NCBI RefSeq assembly: GCF_025993685.1
Contig: NZ_DAJPEN010000001.1
Coordinates: 2,356,001-2,420,000 of the forward strand
Direction of reading: 5' to 3'
Origin: Bacteroides mediterraneensis
GTDB taxonomy: Bacteria; Bacteroidota; Bacteroidia; Bacteroidales; Bacteroidaceae
DNA: 64,000 bases
Shown here: positions 26,860 to 35,667 of the stretch, in pieces
Layout of the letters: every line of letters begins with the position of its first letter
Position numbering within the stretch: position 1 is the stretch's first letter
Program-made: the position numbers and the translations under genes
The notes under the pieces: generated by a model
What the model saw: the letters and a program-made list of their open reading frames with translations, nothing else
Told to the model about the DNA's origin: nothing
Database searches by the model: none

Positions 26860-26973
26860 TTACAAACTTTCGTGAAGGAATCCGCTGAACCAGTGTGCAC
26901 GTGACAGACGCAGCCGGTACATCGCCGTACCCGCTTTCCGCTGAATGACCTTATATGTTCCGCACACTCTCAT
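26860..26973 (-). CDS. Possible 37-residue small protein upstream of the LysO-type genes
   Basis: An ATG at 26971-26973 opens 37 codons in the same direction as the exporter genes, ending at 26860. The product would be basic and aromatic (TAMYRLRLSRAHWFSGFLH in its middle). I do not recognise it. An ORF of this length can arise by chance, so it is listed only because it sits alone in a conspicuous leader. Confidence 0.22.
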   Translation of the reverse strand: MRVCGTYKVIQRKAGTAMYRLRLSRAHWFSGFLHESL

Positions 26974-27035
26974 ACTTTACTCTTTTATGATTCCCAAACT
27001 CTCCCTGAATGATGAAAAAACTTCTGCCTACCTTC

Positions 27036-27123
27036 TATGTTTCTCGACGCGAAAACATACGTTTCCGCACCCGGAGCCGTATGTTTCCCCAATGGAAAAC
27101 GTACGTTTCCCCCACGGGAAACC
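27036..27123. repeat. Four tandem 22-bp dyad units
   Basis: The units start at 27036, 27058, 27080 and 27102, each exactly 22 bp, with consensus TAYGTTTCC-N5-GGAAACR. Inside a unit the arms GTTTCC and GGAAAC form a hairpin, and adjoining units make a second dyad AAACRTACGTTT. Unit 2 has a degraded right arm. The same subtype occurs at 51067-51154. Any frame through it yields proline-rich peptides such as FPHPEPYVSP that are not genes. Confidence 0.85.
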
Positions 27124-27235
27124 TGAAAAAGGCCTTGAAGGCTGTCTCTCTTCTCCAAGGAATTCTTTACTTTGTGTGACGACCCCTTCACAAACAAGCG
27201 GACTCATCCGCTCCCTAGGGTACTGAATCACGGTG

Positions 27236-27243
27236 CAAAGGTA
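27236..27243 (-). promoter_or_regulatory. Possible -7 box upstream of the LysO-type operon
   Basis: TACCTTTG on the minus strand fits TAnnTTTG. Transcription from here would read through the 22-bp array before reaching the exporter genes about 440 bp away. No TTTG -33 element is evident. Confidence 0.35.
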
Positions 27244-27289
27244 AGCCTTTTTAAATTAATATGCAATTAATATGCAATAATTTATAAAG

Positions 27290-27322
27290 AAAGGCCGCCA
27301 GAAGTACTTTCAGACGGCCTTT
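27290..27322 (-). terminator. Intrinsic terminator of the RND efflux operon
   Basis: AAAGGCCG (27290-27297) pairs with CGGCCTTT (27315-27322), 20 bp after the TolC-type stop. The following U-run on the minus strand is interrupted (UUUCUUU), so strength is uncertain. Confidence 0.6.
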
Positions 27323-27341
27323 TGCACCAAGAAAAAAACAA

Positions 27342-28631
27342 TCAACGGCGCCCCGTGACTTGCAGATATTCCCGTTTTTTCAACTCATAATTTGTATAGC
27401 TTTCCACGTATTTGTCACAGCTTTGCTGAAACAAGGTCTGCGCATCAAGCAAATCACTCATCGTACAGGTACCCGACTTGTAATAATCGGTGTTCAAACG
27501 CAGGTTCTCCGTGGCTTGATCAATAGACAGACGAGCGATTTTTATTTGCTCGTAGGCCTCATTCACCCCGTTCCATGCATTTTTCATGCGGATAACCAAC
27601 AGCTCTCCCTGGTCGGCCAACTGGTTTTCCGTGTTTTTCACCTGGAGCTTCTCCTTCTTGAGGGCATGGCTGCCTCCCCACCATCCGGTCAGAGGCACGG
27701 TCACTGTGGCAAACCCCACCCAGAAGCGCTGGTCCTCCGGCAAAAAATTATGATACACATACCCTCCGCCAATGGCCACCGTAGGCAGATTCTTGCCCAA
27801 CTCCATCTTGTATTGCAGACGGCTGGCCTTCACATTCTGTTGCAACAGCGCATATTCACTGGTCAGTCCCAAAGCCGACTCCGGGTCGCAGTAAAGACTG
27901 TCCGGACGGGAGGGCAGCCGGTCGTCGACGGCAAAAGCCACCGCCAGGGAATCGGAGCCAAGGCCCGTATATTGCGCCAGCATGTTCCGCGAAATGGACA
28001 AAGCGTTCTCCAGCTGCAGGCGGCTGCTTTTGGTCTCGTTCCGGCGAAGCTGCACCTGCAACAAATCGTTGCGTGTCACCACGCCTGCCTCCACCGAGAC
28101 CTCCACATCGCGCAAGATACTTTCCAGCTGCGTTTCCACCTTACCCAAAGTCTTGAGTTTCTCCTGCAGAGTGACCACCCGCCAGAAATACTGCTCCGTG
28201 GTCAGTGTCACTTCGTTGTCAGAGAGGTTCCGTTGCAAACGCTTCACCTCTACCCCCACTTTGGCCAACTGGTTTCCGTTCACAATCTGCCCGCCGGTAA
28301 AGAGTGGCAGGGAGGCGCTCACTCCTCCCGCAATTCCGTTTTTGAGCATAGACATGTGCATGTCCGGAGCCATATCCATCTGCATCAGTCCTTTATCTGC
28401 CATAAAGCCGGTACCCGCCGCCATGACACTCGGAAAATAATTGGTAAACGCCTTCTTCTTGTCCTGTCGGGCCATTTCCAGTTCGTTACGGGCATTCTTC
28501 ATCCGCACATTGTTTGTCAAGGCAGCCTGAATACATTCATCCAGCGTGTAGGCTTTCTGCCCGAAGGCCAGATTCACACACGCCCCACCTATCAATAGAA
28601 AAGCTATGATTCTGTTTCGATTCGTTTTCAT
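27342..28631 (-). CDS. TolC-family outer-membrane efflux protein
   Basis: The encoded 429-residue protein has a Sec signal peptide (ending near AFGQ, residue 24) and two TolC-type repeats rich in alternating helices, beginning YTLDECIQAALTNNVRMKNA and ending with LNTDYYKSGTCTMSDLLDAQ. These repeats form the trimeric outer-membrane channel and periplasmic tunnel. It is the last gene of the adaptor-pump-channel operon, 36 bp after the pump gene, and provides the exit duct. The substrate depends on the pump and is unknown. Confidence 0.9.
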   Translation of the reverse strand: MKTNRNRIIAFLLIGGACVNLAFGQKAYTLDECIQAALTNNVRMKNARNELEMARQDKKKAFTNYFPSVMAAGTGFMADKGLMQMDMAPDMHMSMLKNGIAGGVSASLPLFTGGQIVNGNQLAKVGVEVKRLQRNLSDNEVTLTTEQYFWRVVTLQEKLKTLGKVETQLESILRDVEVSVEAGVVTRNDLLQVQLRRNETKSSRLQLENALSISRNMLAQYTGLGSDSLAVAFAVDDRLPSRPDSLYCDPESALGLTSEYALLQQNVKASRLQYKMELGKNLPTVAIGGGYVYHNFLPEDQRFWVGFATVTVPLTGWWGGSHALKKEKLQVKNTENQLADQGELLVIRMKNAWNGVNEAYEQIKIARLSIDQATENLRLNTDYYKSGTCTMSDLLDAQTLFQQSCDKYVESYTNYELKKREYLQVTGRR

Positions 28632-28667
28632 AATGATTCTTCTTTATCTTGATTCCTAATCGCCTTG

Positions 28668-31600
28668 TCAGGCATTTTCCAAGGCCTCCAGCCGAGCACG
28701 TTTTTCAGAGCTTCCCCTGAATATCACCAGATAAGCCACCGGAAGTACCGTCAGCAGGAAGAGCATGGTAATCAGCGTACCGTAGCAAATCACCGTACCC
28801 ATCGGCATCCAAAGTCCGCTCTTGCCCAATATCATCGGGATGACTCCCATGGAAGCCGCAGCCGAAGTCAGGAAGATAGGCCGCATACGGCGACGGGCCG
28901 AATGATAAATGGCATCGCGCACACAGAGTTTCTCCGTAGCCCGCAATTCCTCGGCATAGTCAATCATGATAATACCGTTACGCACGATGATACCCATCAG
29001 ACTGATAATACCCAACGTACAGGTCATACCGAAATCCACTCCCTGAATCAGTACACCCGCAGCCGTTCCGAAAAGGCAGAGCGTCATGCTGAAAAAAATC
29101 AGCAGGGCAATGCTGATGCGCCGGAAATGGGCCAGCAGAATGAAGAAGATGATGAAGGCGGCAATGGCCAACGCACCCATGATGGGAGGAAGATTCTCAT
29201 TGTCCTGCTCGTCGTCACCTCCGTAGGCCAACGTCACTTTATCCGGCAGAGGAATAGCTGCCACTTTCTCTTTCACTACACTCGTCAAGGCGGCTACGTT
29301 CACATCCCGACGTACATCGGCCATCACCGTAATCGTATAAATACCGTTCCGGCGGACCAGCTGGCCGTCTTTCACAGAAGGTACCACTTCCGCTACCTGA
29401 CGCAAGGGCACCTGCGTACCTCCCAACACCGGAATCAGTTCGTTTTCCAAATCGGAGAAACCGGCACAGTCGGCTTTCTCGCTCTTCAATGTCACGGGGA
29501 TGTCATAATCGCCTTCCCACACACTGGCCACCTTCAGTCCGTCGCCGTAGCGCATGGCCAGCGTGGTTTCCAGCTGGGCGTTCTGGATGCCCAGGCGCGA
29601 AGCCTCATCTTCTTTCAGCACCACCTTGGCCGAAGTCTGCGGCTCACTGAAATTAGTCTGTGCCAGCCGTATCTCGGGCATCCGGCGCAACAGGCTCAGG
29701 TATTTTCCGGCTACAGTCTTCAATGAATCCAAGTTCTCGCCGCTCAGACGGAGTTCAATCGGATAAACTGCCTGGCTGAAACTGATTTGCTTGAACCTTA
29801 CCCGCACGTCGGAAAAGGCATCGGTGTAGCGCGGAGAATATTCATCCAGCAGTTCCACGGTTTCCTTGTTACCCTTCGTGTTCACAATCAGCTGGGCATA
29901 GTTGGTTCCTCCCAGCTGAGGGGCGTATGCCGTATGGAAACGGGGCGAAGAACAGCCCACAAACGAAGTGACGGAAACCACCCTCGGGTCCTTGCGGAAC
30001 ACCTGTTCCATCGTATCGGCCGCCCACGCGGTCTTTTCCACCGCCGTTCCCGTAGGCAGATAAATCTCTACGGCAAACTGGTTACGGTCGGCCACCGGCA
30101 TCAGTTTCTGCGGCAATTTTCCCATCAGGAAAATACCTATCACGACAGAAGCCACTCCCCCCATCAGGGTGATGTAGGGATGCGCAAAACATTTGTCCAA
30201 CAGTTTATTGTAATAGGTCTGCAGAAACTCCATAAACGAGAATCCTTTTTTGTGCGAAGGCACCGGCTTCCGAATGAACCAGAACTGCATGAACGGTACC
30301 AGCAACATGGCCACCACCAAGGAAATGCCCAGAATCAGCGAAATGGACCAAGGGAAGCTCAGCAGGAAGTCGTGTATCATGCCCGGAATCACAATCAGGA
30401 AGGGGAAGAACGTGATACTGATGGCCAGCGTAGCCGAGAAGATAGATTTGAAGAAATGCATGGCACTGTAAATAGACGCATGCCAGCGCGACATCCCCTC
30501 TCCGATTTTCTCCAGATAACTGTCGATTATGACGATGGAATTGTCCACAATCATTCCCAAGGTCACAATCAGGGCTGCCAGCGTCACGGTGTTCAGTTCG
30601 ATGCCAAAGGCATAAAAGAGTCCCAACGAGATAAAGATGGTAATCGGAATGGTGGAAGCGGCCACCAATGCCACCCGCAGCGGCAACAGCAGCATCACCA
30701 CAATCACCACGGCCACAATGGCGATAACCAGCTCACGCAAGAACGAATTGACACTGTCGCCCACCACCTGCGCCTGGTCCGTGATGCGGTACATGTTGAC
30801 TTCCGAAGGCAGTTCCTTCTTGAACTCTTCCAGCACCTGGTTGATGTCATCGCCCATCTGCACGATGTTCTTGCCTTTTTTCATCTCCACACTCAGCAAG
30901 ATGCATTTCGTGCCGTTGTTCTTGATGTAACTGTCAGCATGAGGGTATTCCTTCACCACGCGGGCCACATCCTGCAGGCGTACCACATTGCCCGAGGGGT
31001 CGCTATACACAATCTGCTGCTGCACGTCGTAGAGTGTGTTGAACGTCTTTTCCACGTGTACCGGCAAGACATACTGAGGAGTCTGTATGCGTCCGCCGGT
31101 GGTCACAAACCCCTTGGCAAACAACTGTCCGGCAATAAGCTGCTCGTTCAGTCCGTAATGCGACAGACGCTCCGGATCCAGGTAAATGGAAATCTGTTCC
31201 TGTCTTTCTCCGCTGACGGTCAAACGTCCCACACTGGGAATACGGCGCAACCGGTTTTCCAGTTCATCCATGTAGTCCGACAGTTCCCGATAGGTCTTGT
31301 CCTTGCTCTCCATGGTAATCAGCAGTGCCGAAGTATCGCCGAAATCATCCATCACCTGCACGGCCAGCACATTCGGCGGCAGCTGCGACTTGAACGCGGC
31401 CACTCCGTGCTTGAACTTGCTCCAGAACTCATCTTTGTTGTTCAAGTCATCATTCAGTTCCACCTGCACAAACACGATTCCGTCGCGGGTGGTCGAAAAA
31501 GTCTTTTCCTTCTTCACCTCCTTGTAGGTAAAGATATAGTTTTCCAATGGCTTCGTCACCTGTTCCACCATCTCATTGACCGTGTTCCCGGGAGCCACGG

Positions 31601-31757
31601 CAATCACCATTCCCTGTCGTATGGTAAAATCCGGGAACTCATTTTTCTGCATTTGCGGCAGACTGTATATGCCGAATGCCACCAGGCAGCATGTCACCAG
31701 TATCACAATCTGGCGATAATGCATGGCCCACTCTACTATGTTCCGTTTCTTTTCCAT
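28668..31757 (-). CDS. RND-family efflux pump (AcrB/HAE type)
   Basis: This 1,029-residue inner-membrane RND transporter has twelve helices and two large periplasmic loops. The N-terminus includes WAMHYRQIVILVTCCLVAFG and FPDFTIRQGMVIAVAPG. The proton-relay helix 4 reads TLGMIVDNSIVIIDSY, with a single Asp where AcrB has Asp-Asp. The C-terminal half has GIISLMGIIVRNGIIMIDYAEE. This type is usual in Bacteroides efflux systems for hydrophobic compounds, bile salts or antibiotics. It lies 15 bp after the adaptor gene and 36 bp before the TolC gene. A divergent AraC-family regulator probably governs it. Confidence 0.93.
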   Translation of the reverse strand: MEKKRNIVEWAMHYRQIVILVTCCLVAFGIYSLPQMQKNEFPDFTIRQGMVIAVAPGNTVNEMVEQVTKPLENYIFTYKEVKKEKTFSTTRDGIVFVQVELNDDLNNKDEFWSKFKHGVAAFKSQLPPNVLAVQVMDDFGDTSALLITMESKDKTYRELSDYMDELENRLRRIPSVGRLTVSGERQEQISIYLDPERLSHYGLNEQLIAGQLFAKGFVTTGGRIQTPQYVLPVHVEKTFNTLYDVQQQIVYSDPSGNVVRLQDVARVVKEYPHADSYIKNNGTKCILLSVEMKKGKNIVQMGDDINQVLEEFKKELPSEVNMYRITDQAQVVGDSVNSFLRELVIAIVAVVIVVMLLLPLRVALVAASTIPITIFISLGLFYAFGIELNTVTLAALIVTLGMIVDNSIVIIDSYLEKIGEGMSRWHASIYSAMHFFKSIFSATLAISITFFPFLIVIPGMIHDFLLSFPWSISLILGISLVVAMLLVPFMQFWFIRKPVPSHKKGFSFMEFLQTYYNKLLDKCFAHPYITLMGGVASVVIGIFLMGKLPQKLMPVADRNQFAVEIYLPTGTAVEKTAWAADTMEQVFRKDPRVVSVTSFVGCSSPRFHTAYAPQLGGTNYAQLIVNTKGNKETVELLDEYSPRYTDAFSDVRVRFKQISFSQAVYPIELRLSGENLDSLKTVAGKYLSLLRRMPEIRLAQTNFSEPQTSAKVVLKEDEASRLGIQNAQLETTLAMRYGDGLKVASVWEGDYDIPVTLKSEKADCAGFSDLENELIPVLGGTQVPLRQVAEVVPSVKDGQLVRRNGIYTITVMADVRRDVNVAALTSVVKEKVAAIPLPDKVTLAYGGDDEQDNENLPPIMGALAIAAFIIFFILLAHFRRISIALLIFFSMTLCLFGTAAGVLIQGVDFGMTCTLGIISLMGIIVRNGIIMIDYAEELRATEKLCVRDAIYHSARRRMRPIFLTSAAASMGVIPMILGKSGLWMPMGTVICYGTLITMLFLLTVLPVAYLVIFRGSSEKRARLEALENA

Positions 31758-31772
31758 GTGCTTTACCTATTT

Positions 31773-32798
31773 TTATATAGCCAACGGCGTGCCTTCACAC
31801 ACTTTCTGCTGGCCTTCCACAATCACTTCCTCTCCTTCACTCAATCCGGCCACCACCGTTACTCCGCTTGCCGTGAACTTGCCACACGTCACCACGCGTT
31901 TGGAAGCTTTTCCGTCCGCTCCTTTCACCCACACGAAATAACGGTTGTTTTCATCCAGCTGGATTACATTGGCCGGCAACACACAGGCCTGGCTTTTGTC
32001 GGCATCCTGCAACCAGACTTCCGTCACCATACCGGGGAGCAAACCCGTGTGCGGCGTCTGAATACCGATGTTCACCTCGTACGACCGTGACAAAGGATTG
32101 GCCTGGACACCTTTCTCCATCACTACTCCTTCTGCTTGTCTGCCATTCAGCACCGGAGCCTCAATCACTGCTTTCTGACCTTTCGTCACGTGCATGATTT
32201 CCATTTCCGGCACGGCAATCCGTACTTTCAGACGGTCGTCGGACACCAGTTTCATGACCTGTACCCCAGGCACCACATTCTGCCCCACTTCCAGGTTCTT
32301 TTCGGCAATCACTCCGGCAAACGGAGCCACCAGCCGGCAGTCTGTCAAGTTCTTCCGGGCCACTGCCTCCATGGACTGGGCCTGTTGGAGTTTACTCTGC
32401 ACCTCCACCCACTTCATGTCGGCCAGACTCCCTTTTTCATGCAGTTCCTTCATTCGCCGGTAGGCATCTTCCGCCTGCTTCAAAGCCGCCTTTGCCGCCT
32501 GATACGTGCTTTCTACGGACGCTTCGTCCAGTGTAGCCAGCAACTGCCCCTGCCGCACCCGGCTTCCCAAATCCACCTGTACCGACTTCACTCTTCCCAT
32601 CAGCGGAAAGCTCAACGCACTCCCGTTTTCTTCTTGCACCGTACCCGAAAAACGGACGGTCTCGTTCCGTACTGATGACACTACGGTCATGACCTTTACC
32701 TTTACAGGGTCTACCTGCTGCGAAGCTTGCTCTCTGCTTCCACATCCTGACATCATGACCAAAAATAAACCAATGGCCATCCAATGAAATTCTTTCAT
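31773..32798 (-). CDS. RND efflux periplasmic adaptor (HlyD/AcrA family)
   Basis: Taking the ATG at 32798 (MKEFHWMAIGLFLVMMSGCG) gives about 341 residues with a lipoprotein signal ending MSGC. The frame is open further back to 32864 but those residues would precede the signal. The mature protein has the lipoyl/barrel-sandwich halves (GRVKSVQVDLGSRVRQGQLL and CRLVAPFAGVIAEKNLEVGQ) around a helical hairpin (about 100-145), then beta-barrel and membrane-proximal domains. It couples the pump to the TolC channel. It is the first gene of the leftward operon, facing the AraC regulator. Confidence 0.9.
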   Translation of the reverse strand: MKEFHWMAIGLFLVMMSGCGSREQASQQVDPVKVKVMTVVSSVRNETVRFSGTVQEENGSALSFPLMGRVKSVQVDLGSRVRQGQLLATLDEASVESTYQAAKAALKQAEDAYRRMKELHEKGSLADMKWVEVQSKLQQAQSMEAVARKNLTDCRLVAPFAGVIAEKNLEVGQNVVPGVQVMKLVSDDRLKVRIAVPEMEIMHVTKGQKAVIEAPVLNGRQAEGVVMEKGVQANPLSRSYEVNIGIQTPHTGLLPGMVTEVWLQDADKSQACVLPANVIQLDENNRYFVWVKGADGKASKRVVTCGKFTASGVTVVAGLSEGEEVIVEGQQKVCEGTPLAI

Positions 32799-32874
32799 AA
32801 ATCTTATCATGTTTAGTATGTCTACGATTTGTGAGCGCAAAGAAAAGTGCATTACATGAAACACAGGATATATA

Positions 32875-32893
32875 GAACACCTTGGAAGTGTTC
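32875..32893. promoter_or_regulatory. Dyad GAACAC-N7-GTGTTC between the efflux operon and the araC-type gene
   Basis: A perfect 6-bp dyad GAACAC / GTGTTC separated by 7 bp, with a further GAACAC half-site at 32949-32954. Placement in the divergent promoter region suggests an operator for the adjacent AraC-family protein. Confidence 0.45.
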
Positions 32894-33008
32894 CATTTTT
32901 CCACCTATCCAGGCAATTTTACTTATAGAATACATATCGGGAAAAATAGAACACTAATAATTAAAAAACATTCAGTTCATTTGTAATCGAACTAGATTTA
33001 TTGGATTT

Positions 33009-33923
33009 ATGGAGAAGGAAATAGAACTTATCAGGATGTCAAGTACCGAGATTATAGAAAAGGTGGCAACTTACAAGGATGAACAAGTTATCATACATAA
33101 TCAGGTTAATAAGATTGACGCCATAGAACAAAACACTATAAAGGCAGACTTCTTCCTAGTTATTTTATGCCTGAAAGGAAAAGCATCTTTATCTCTCAAC
33201 AACAACTCCTACGACATCGGTCCGAATGACCTGATGATTTGCCATCCGCAGACCCTGCTCAAGCACGGCACAATAGGTGATGATTTTGAGTGCTGCGGAT
33301 TCTGCCTCTCACCAGAATACGCCAAACGTGTCTTCATCTTGTCGGCATCCACAAGCAACTGGTGTTCGAGGCTGTATCTGGACCAGCATCCCATCATTCC
33401 GCTCAACGAAGAGGAAAGCCAGCTTTTTTGCCAATACTACCACCTGCTCTACTCCAAACTGACAGGAACGCCCCACCGTCACCAGAGAGAACTCATCAAC
33501 TCCCTCCTGCAAGCATTCATTTATGAGTTTCAGGATGCATTGGAAAAATATATCCAGCTGCGCCCCACCAGCTTCAATTCCTCCAGCAACCTGTTCAACG
33601 CCTTCATCGAACTGCTGGTTTCGTCCTACCCCAAAGAACGCTCCGTAAGCTACTATGCCAGCCGATTGTTCGTCACGGCCAAATACTTGTCGGCCATCTG
33701 CAAGGAAAATTCCGGAGAAACGGCTTCCGACCTGATTACCAGCTATGTCATGAAAGATGTGGAATATCTGCTGAAATGTCCTGACAAAAGCATCAAGGAA
33801 ATTGCCAACGAACTGAATTTCGCCACACTGTCGTTCTTCGGCAAATATGTGAAAAGAAACCTGGGAATCTCTCCCAAAGAATACCGGGAAAAGCTGTCAC
33901 AGCAAAAAGAAGGAGCAGAATGA
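33009..33923 (+). CDS. AraC-family transcriptional regulator of the efflux operon
   Basis: A 304-residue regulator with an N-terminal cupin-like sensor domain (about 35-180, e.g. LSLNNNSYDIGPNDLMICHP) and a C-terminal double helix-turn-helix (about 205-300). That domain includes VSYYASRLFVTAKYLSAICK and the signature SIKEIANELNFATLSFFGKY followed by LGISPKEYRE. It is transcribed divergently from the adaptor-pump-channel genes, with a dyad in the shared promoter region, so it most likely activates them in response to a substrate. An intrinsic terminator follows it. Confidence 0.9.
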   Translation: MEKEIELIRMSSTEIIEKVATYKDEQVIIHNQVNKIDAIEQNTIKADFFLVILCLKGKASLSLNNNSYDIGPNDLMICHPQTLLKHGTIGDDFECCGFCLSPEYAKRVFILSASTSNWCSRLYLDQHPIIPLNEEESQLFCQYYHLLYSKLTGTPHRHQRELINSLLQAFIYEFQDALEKYIQLRPTSFNSSSNLFNAFIELLVSSYPKERSVSYYASRLFVTAKYLSAICKENSGETASDLITSYVMKDVEYLLKCPDKSIKEIANELNFATLSFFGKYVKRNLGISPKEYREKLSQQKEGAE

Positions 33924-33954
33924 AACGCAACAGTCGCCTACTTTAGGATACAGA

Positions 33955-33989
33955 AAAGTCCGCCCGTCTTACACAGACAAGCGGACTTT
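33955..33989. terminator. Bidirectional intrinsic terminator
   Basis: AAAGTCCGC (33955-33963) pairs perfectly with GCGGACTTT (33981-33989), with T-rich and A-rich flanks. It separates the convergent AraC-type and DUF4301 genes. Confidence 0.8.
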
Positions 33990-34011
33990 CTTATTTTCAG
34001 TCAACCACTGT

Positions 34012-35535
34012 TTACTGGTGCTGTTCACGCAACAAATCGTTTACGGTCTTTACCGGATTGAATGTGCTCAACGGCACTTCTACGAACACCGTGTTCCAGT
34101 CGCTCATGGAACCGTTCCACAAGCCCGGCAATTCGAGGGCCTTCAAGTCCTTTCCGTTCTTCGACTTGTAGGAGATGAAACCGGTAGCCTTGTCCACATG
34201 TTCCAACAAGTTGAACTTGCGGCCTTTGTAATCGCGGATGGCACATACCAAATCCACCGGATTGAAGTGTGTACCCTTTTCGAACATCGCTTTCTTTTCC
34301 GGGTCGTTCATATCAATCTGTGAGCTTTCCAGAATCTGGAGAGAGATGGTTCCATCCGGATTATAAGCCAGGAACGGACCACCGCCCGGTTCGCCGACAT
34401 TCTTCACCATACCGCACACACGCATCGGACGGTTCAGTTTCTTGCGCAGATAGATAACCAGGTCGGCATCTTCCAGTTCTTTCAGGTCGGTTCTGCGGCA
34501 ACGCAACTGCTGCTGTACGAAGCGGATAATCGTTTCCAGCTGTTCGTGGCTATAGTGGCCGCTGTCCAGCAGTTCCAGGTATTCAAAGGCCTGCTTCTGC
34601 AAAGTGACTAGTACGCCGGCCAGCAATTTCTTGTAAGTCACGGTATCTGCCTTCAGACGGTCGGGCACCACGTTGTCGATGTTCTTGATGAATACGATAT
34701 CGGCATCCAGGTCGTTCAGATTCTCAATCAAAGCCCCATGACCACCCGGACGGAACAACAGCTTGCCATCTTTGTCGCGGAAAGGTTTGTTCTCCATATC
34801 AGCTGCCACCGTATCCGTGCTCGGTTTCTGTTCTGAGAAACTGATGTGGTATTTCGTGCCGTATTTGGCTTCATACTCTCCCACCTTAGCAGCCACCAGC
34901 TTTTCAAACAAAGCCCGGTGTTCGGTAGACACCGTGAAATGTACGTTTACTTCCCCAGTTTTTCCGGCCGCATACAATGCACCTTCTACCAGATGTTCTT
35001 CCAGCGGTGTACGTACGCCGTCGGCATAACGGTGGAACTTGAGCAATCCTTTCGGCAGGGCACCGTAGTTCAGTCCTGCAGCCTCCAGCAAGTTGGATAC
35101 AATGGCTTTGTAGTTCTGTTCCGACAGCAAGGCATCGATGTTCTTTCCTGTATTGTCCATGCAAGCCGCATTCAAGTCGTTGTAGAACGCGAAGTCATGT
35201 ATATGGTCGAAGAACTTCTTCTCGAAATCCGTCGTCGGTTTGTCGTAATCTGCTCCCAAGAATTCAAACATATTCTTGAACATACGGCTGGCAGCTCCCG
35301 AAGCCGGTACAAACTTGACAATTTTCTTCTCCCCATCCTTGTAAGCATCCCATGCTGCAAGATACCGTTCGAAATCTTTGTCTTCAGCCTTCATGATGCC
35401 TCCGTTTTCCACAGAAGCCGCTGCCGACAATTTCAGATACGGAAAACCCTTTTCAAAACAAGCCAACTGTTCGGCAATTTTCTCTTCCGAAATGCCTTTC
35501 TTGGCCAACAATTCTTTGTCTTCGTGTGTTAACAT
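34012..35535 (-). CDS. DUF4301 family protein
   Basis: This 507-residue cytoplasmic protein matches DUF4301, which is largely restricted to Bacteroidetes. Visible features are FVPASGAASRMFKNMFEF, close to the sugar-nucleotidyltransferase signature GxGxRM, and later FRPGGHGALIENLNDLDADIVFIKNIDNVVPD. That stretch resembles the UDP-sugar pyrophosphorylase fold. It may therefore be a nucleotidyltransferase relative, but no reaction is established. It is monocistronic, between a bidirectional terminator and the divergent relA/spoT-type gene. Confidence 0.82.
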   Translation of the reverse strand: MLTHEDKELLAKKGISEEKIAEQLACFEKGFPYLKLSAAASVENGGIMKAEDKDFERYLAAWDAYKDGEKKIVKFVPASGAASRMFKNMFEFLGADYDKPTTDFEKKFFDHIHDFAFYNDLNAACMDNTGKNIDALLSEQNYKAIVSNLLEAAGLNYGALPKGLLKFHRYADGVRTPLEEHLVEGALYAAGKTGEVNVHFTVSTEHRALFEKLVAAKVGEYEAKYGTKYHISFSEQKPSTDTVAADMENKPFRDKDGKLLFRPGGHGALIENLNDLDADIVFIKNIDNVVPDRLKADTVTYKKLLAGVLVTLQKQAFEYLELLDSGHYSHEQLETIIRFVQQQLRCRRTDLKELEDADLVIYLRKKLNRPMRVCGMVKNVGEPGGGPFLAYNPDGTISLQILESSQIDMNDPEKKAMFEKGTHFNPVDLVCAIRDYKGRKFNLLEHVDKATGFISYKSKNGKDLKALELPGLWNGSMSDWNTVFVEVPLSTFNPVKTVNDLLREQHQ

Positions 35536-35667
35536 ATTGTTTTATTTAGGTAATGAATATTCGTCCCTTTTTCAGAATTATGTCCAAAAGTAGAAAAAAT
35601 ACGGTAAGAATGCACCATATCGATGAAAAAAAAGTAACTTTACCCACAAACAACAAAACGAGGCATT

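Larger units (their letters stand above)
26792..27341. other. 550-bp intergenic region upstream of the LysO-type operon
   Basis: It contains, from right to left, an intrinsic terminator for the TolC-type gene (27290-27322), a minus-strand TACCTTTG box (27236-27243), the four-unit 22-bp array (27036-27123) and a 37-codon small ORF (26860-26973). A GGTAC / GTACC hairpin lies inside that ORF. No RNA gene or known riboswitch was recognised. Confidence 0.6.

Noticed and set aside
26792..26990. Lysine riboswitch upstream of the LysO-type genes
   Set aside because: A GGTAC/GTACC hairpin is present but I could not place the conserved L-box core.
27036..27123. CRISPR array
   Set aside because: Units adjoin directly at 22 bp with no unique spacers, vary between copies, and no cas genes are present.
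26945..27226. 93-codon ORF across the 22-bp array (peptide with FPHPEPYVSP-like repeats)
   Set aside because: Its content is produced by the non-coding repeat units; the opposite strand is open too, and no ribosome-binding or family signal supports it.
29787..32090. 767-codon ORF opposite the RND pump and adaptor genes
   Set aside because: It is antisense to clear RND and HlyD coding sequence with family motifs; it is a GC-rich shadow frame.
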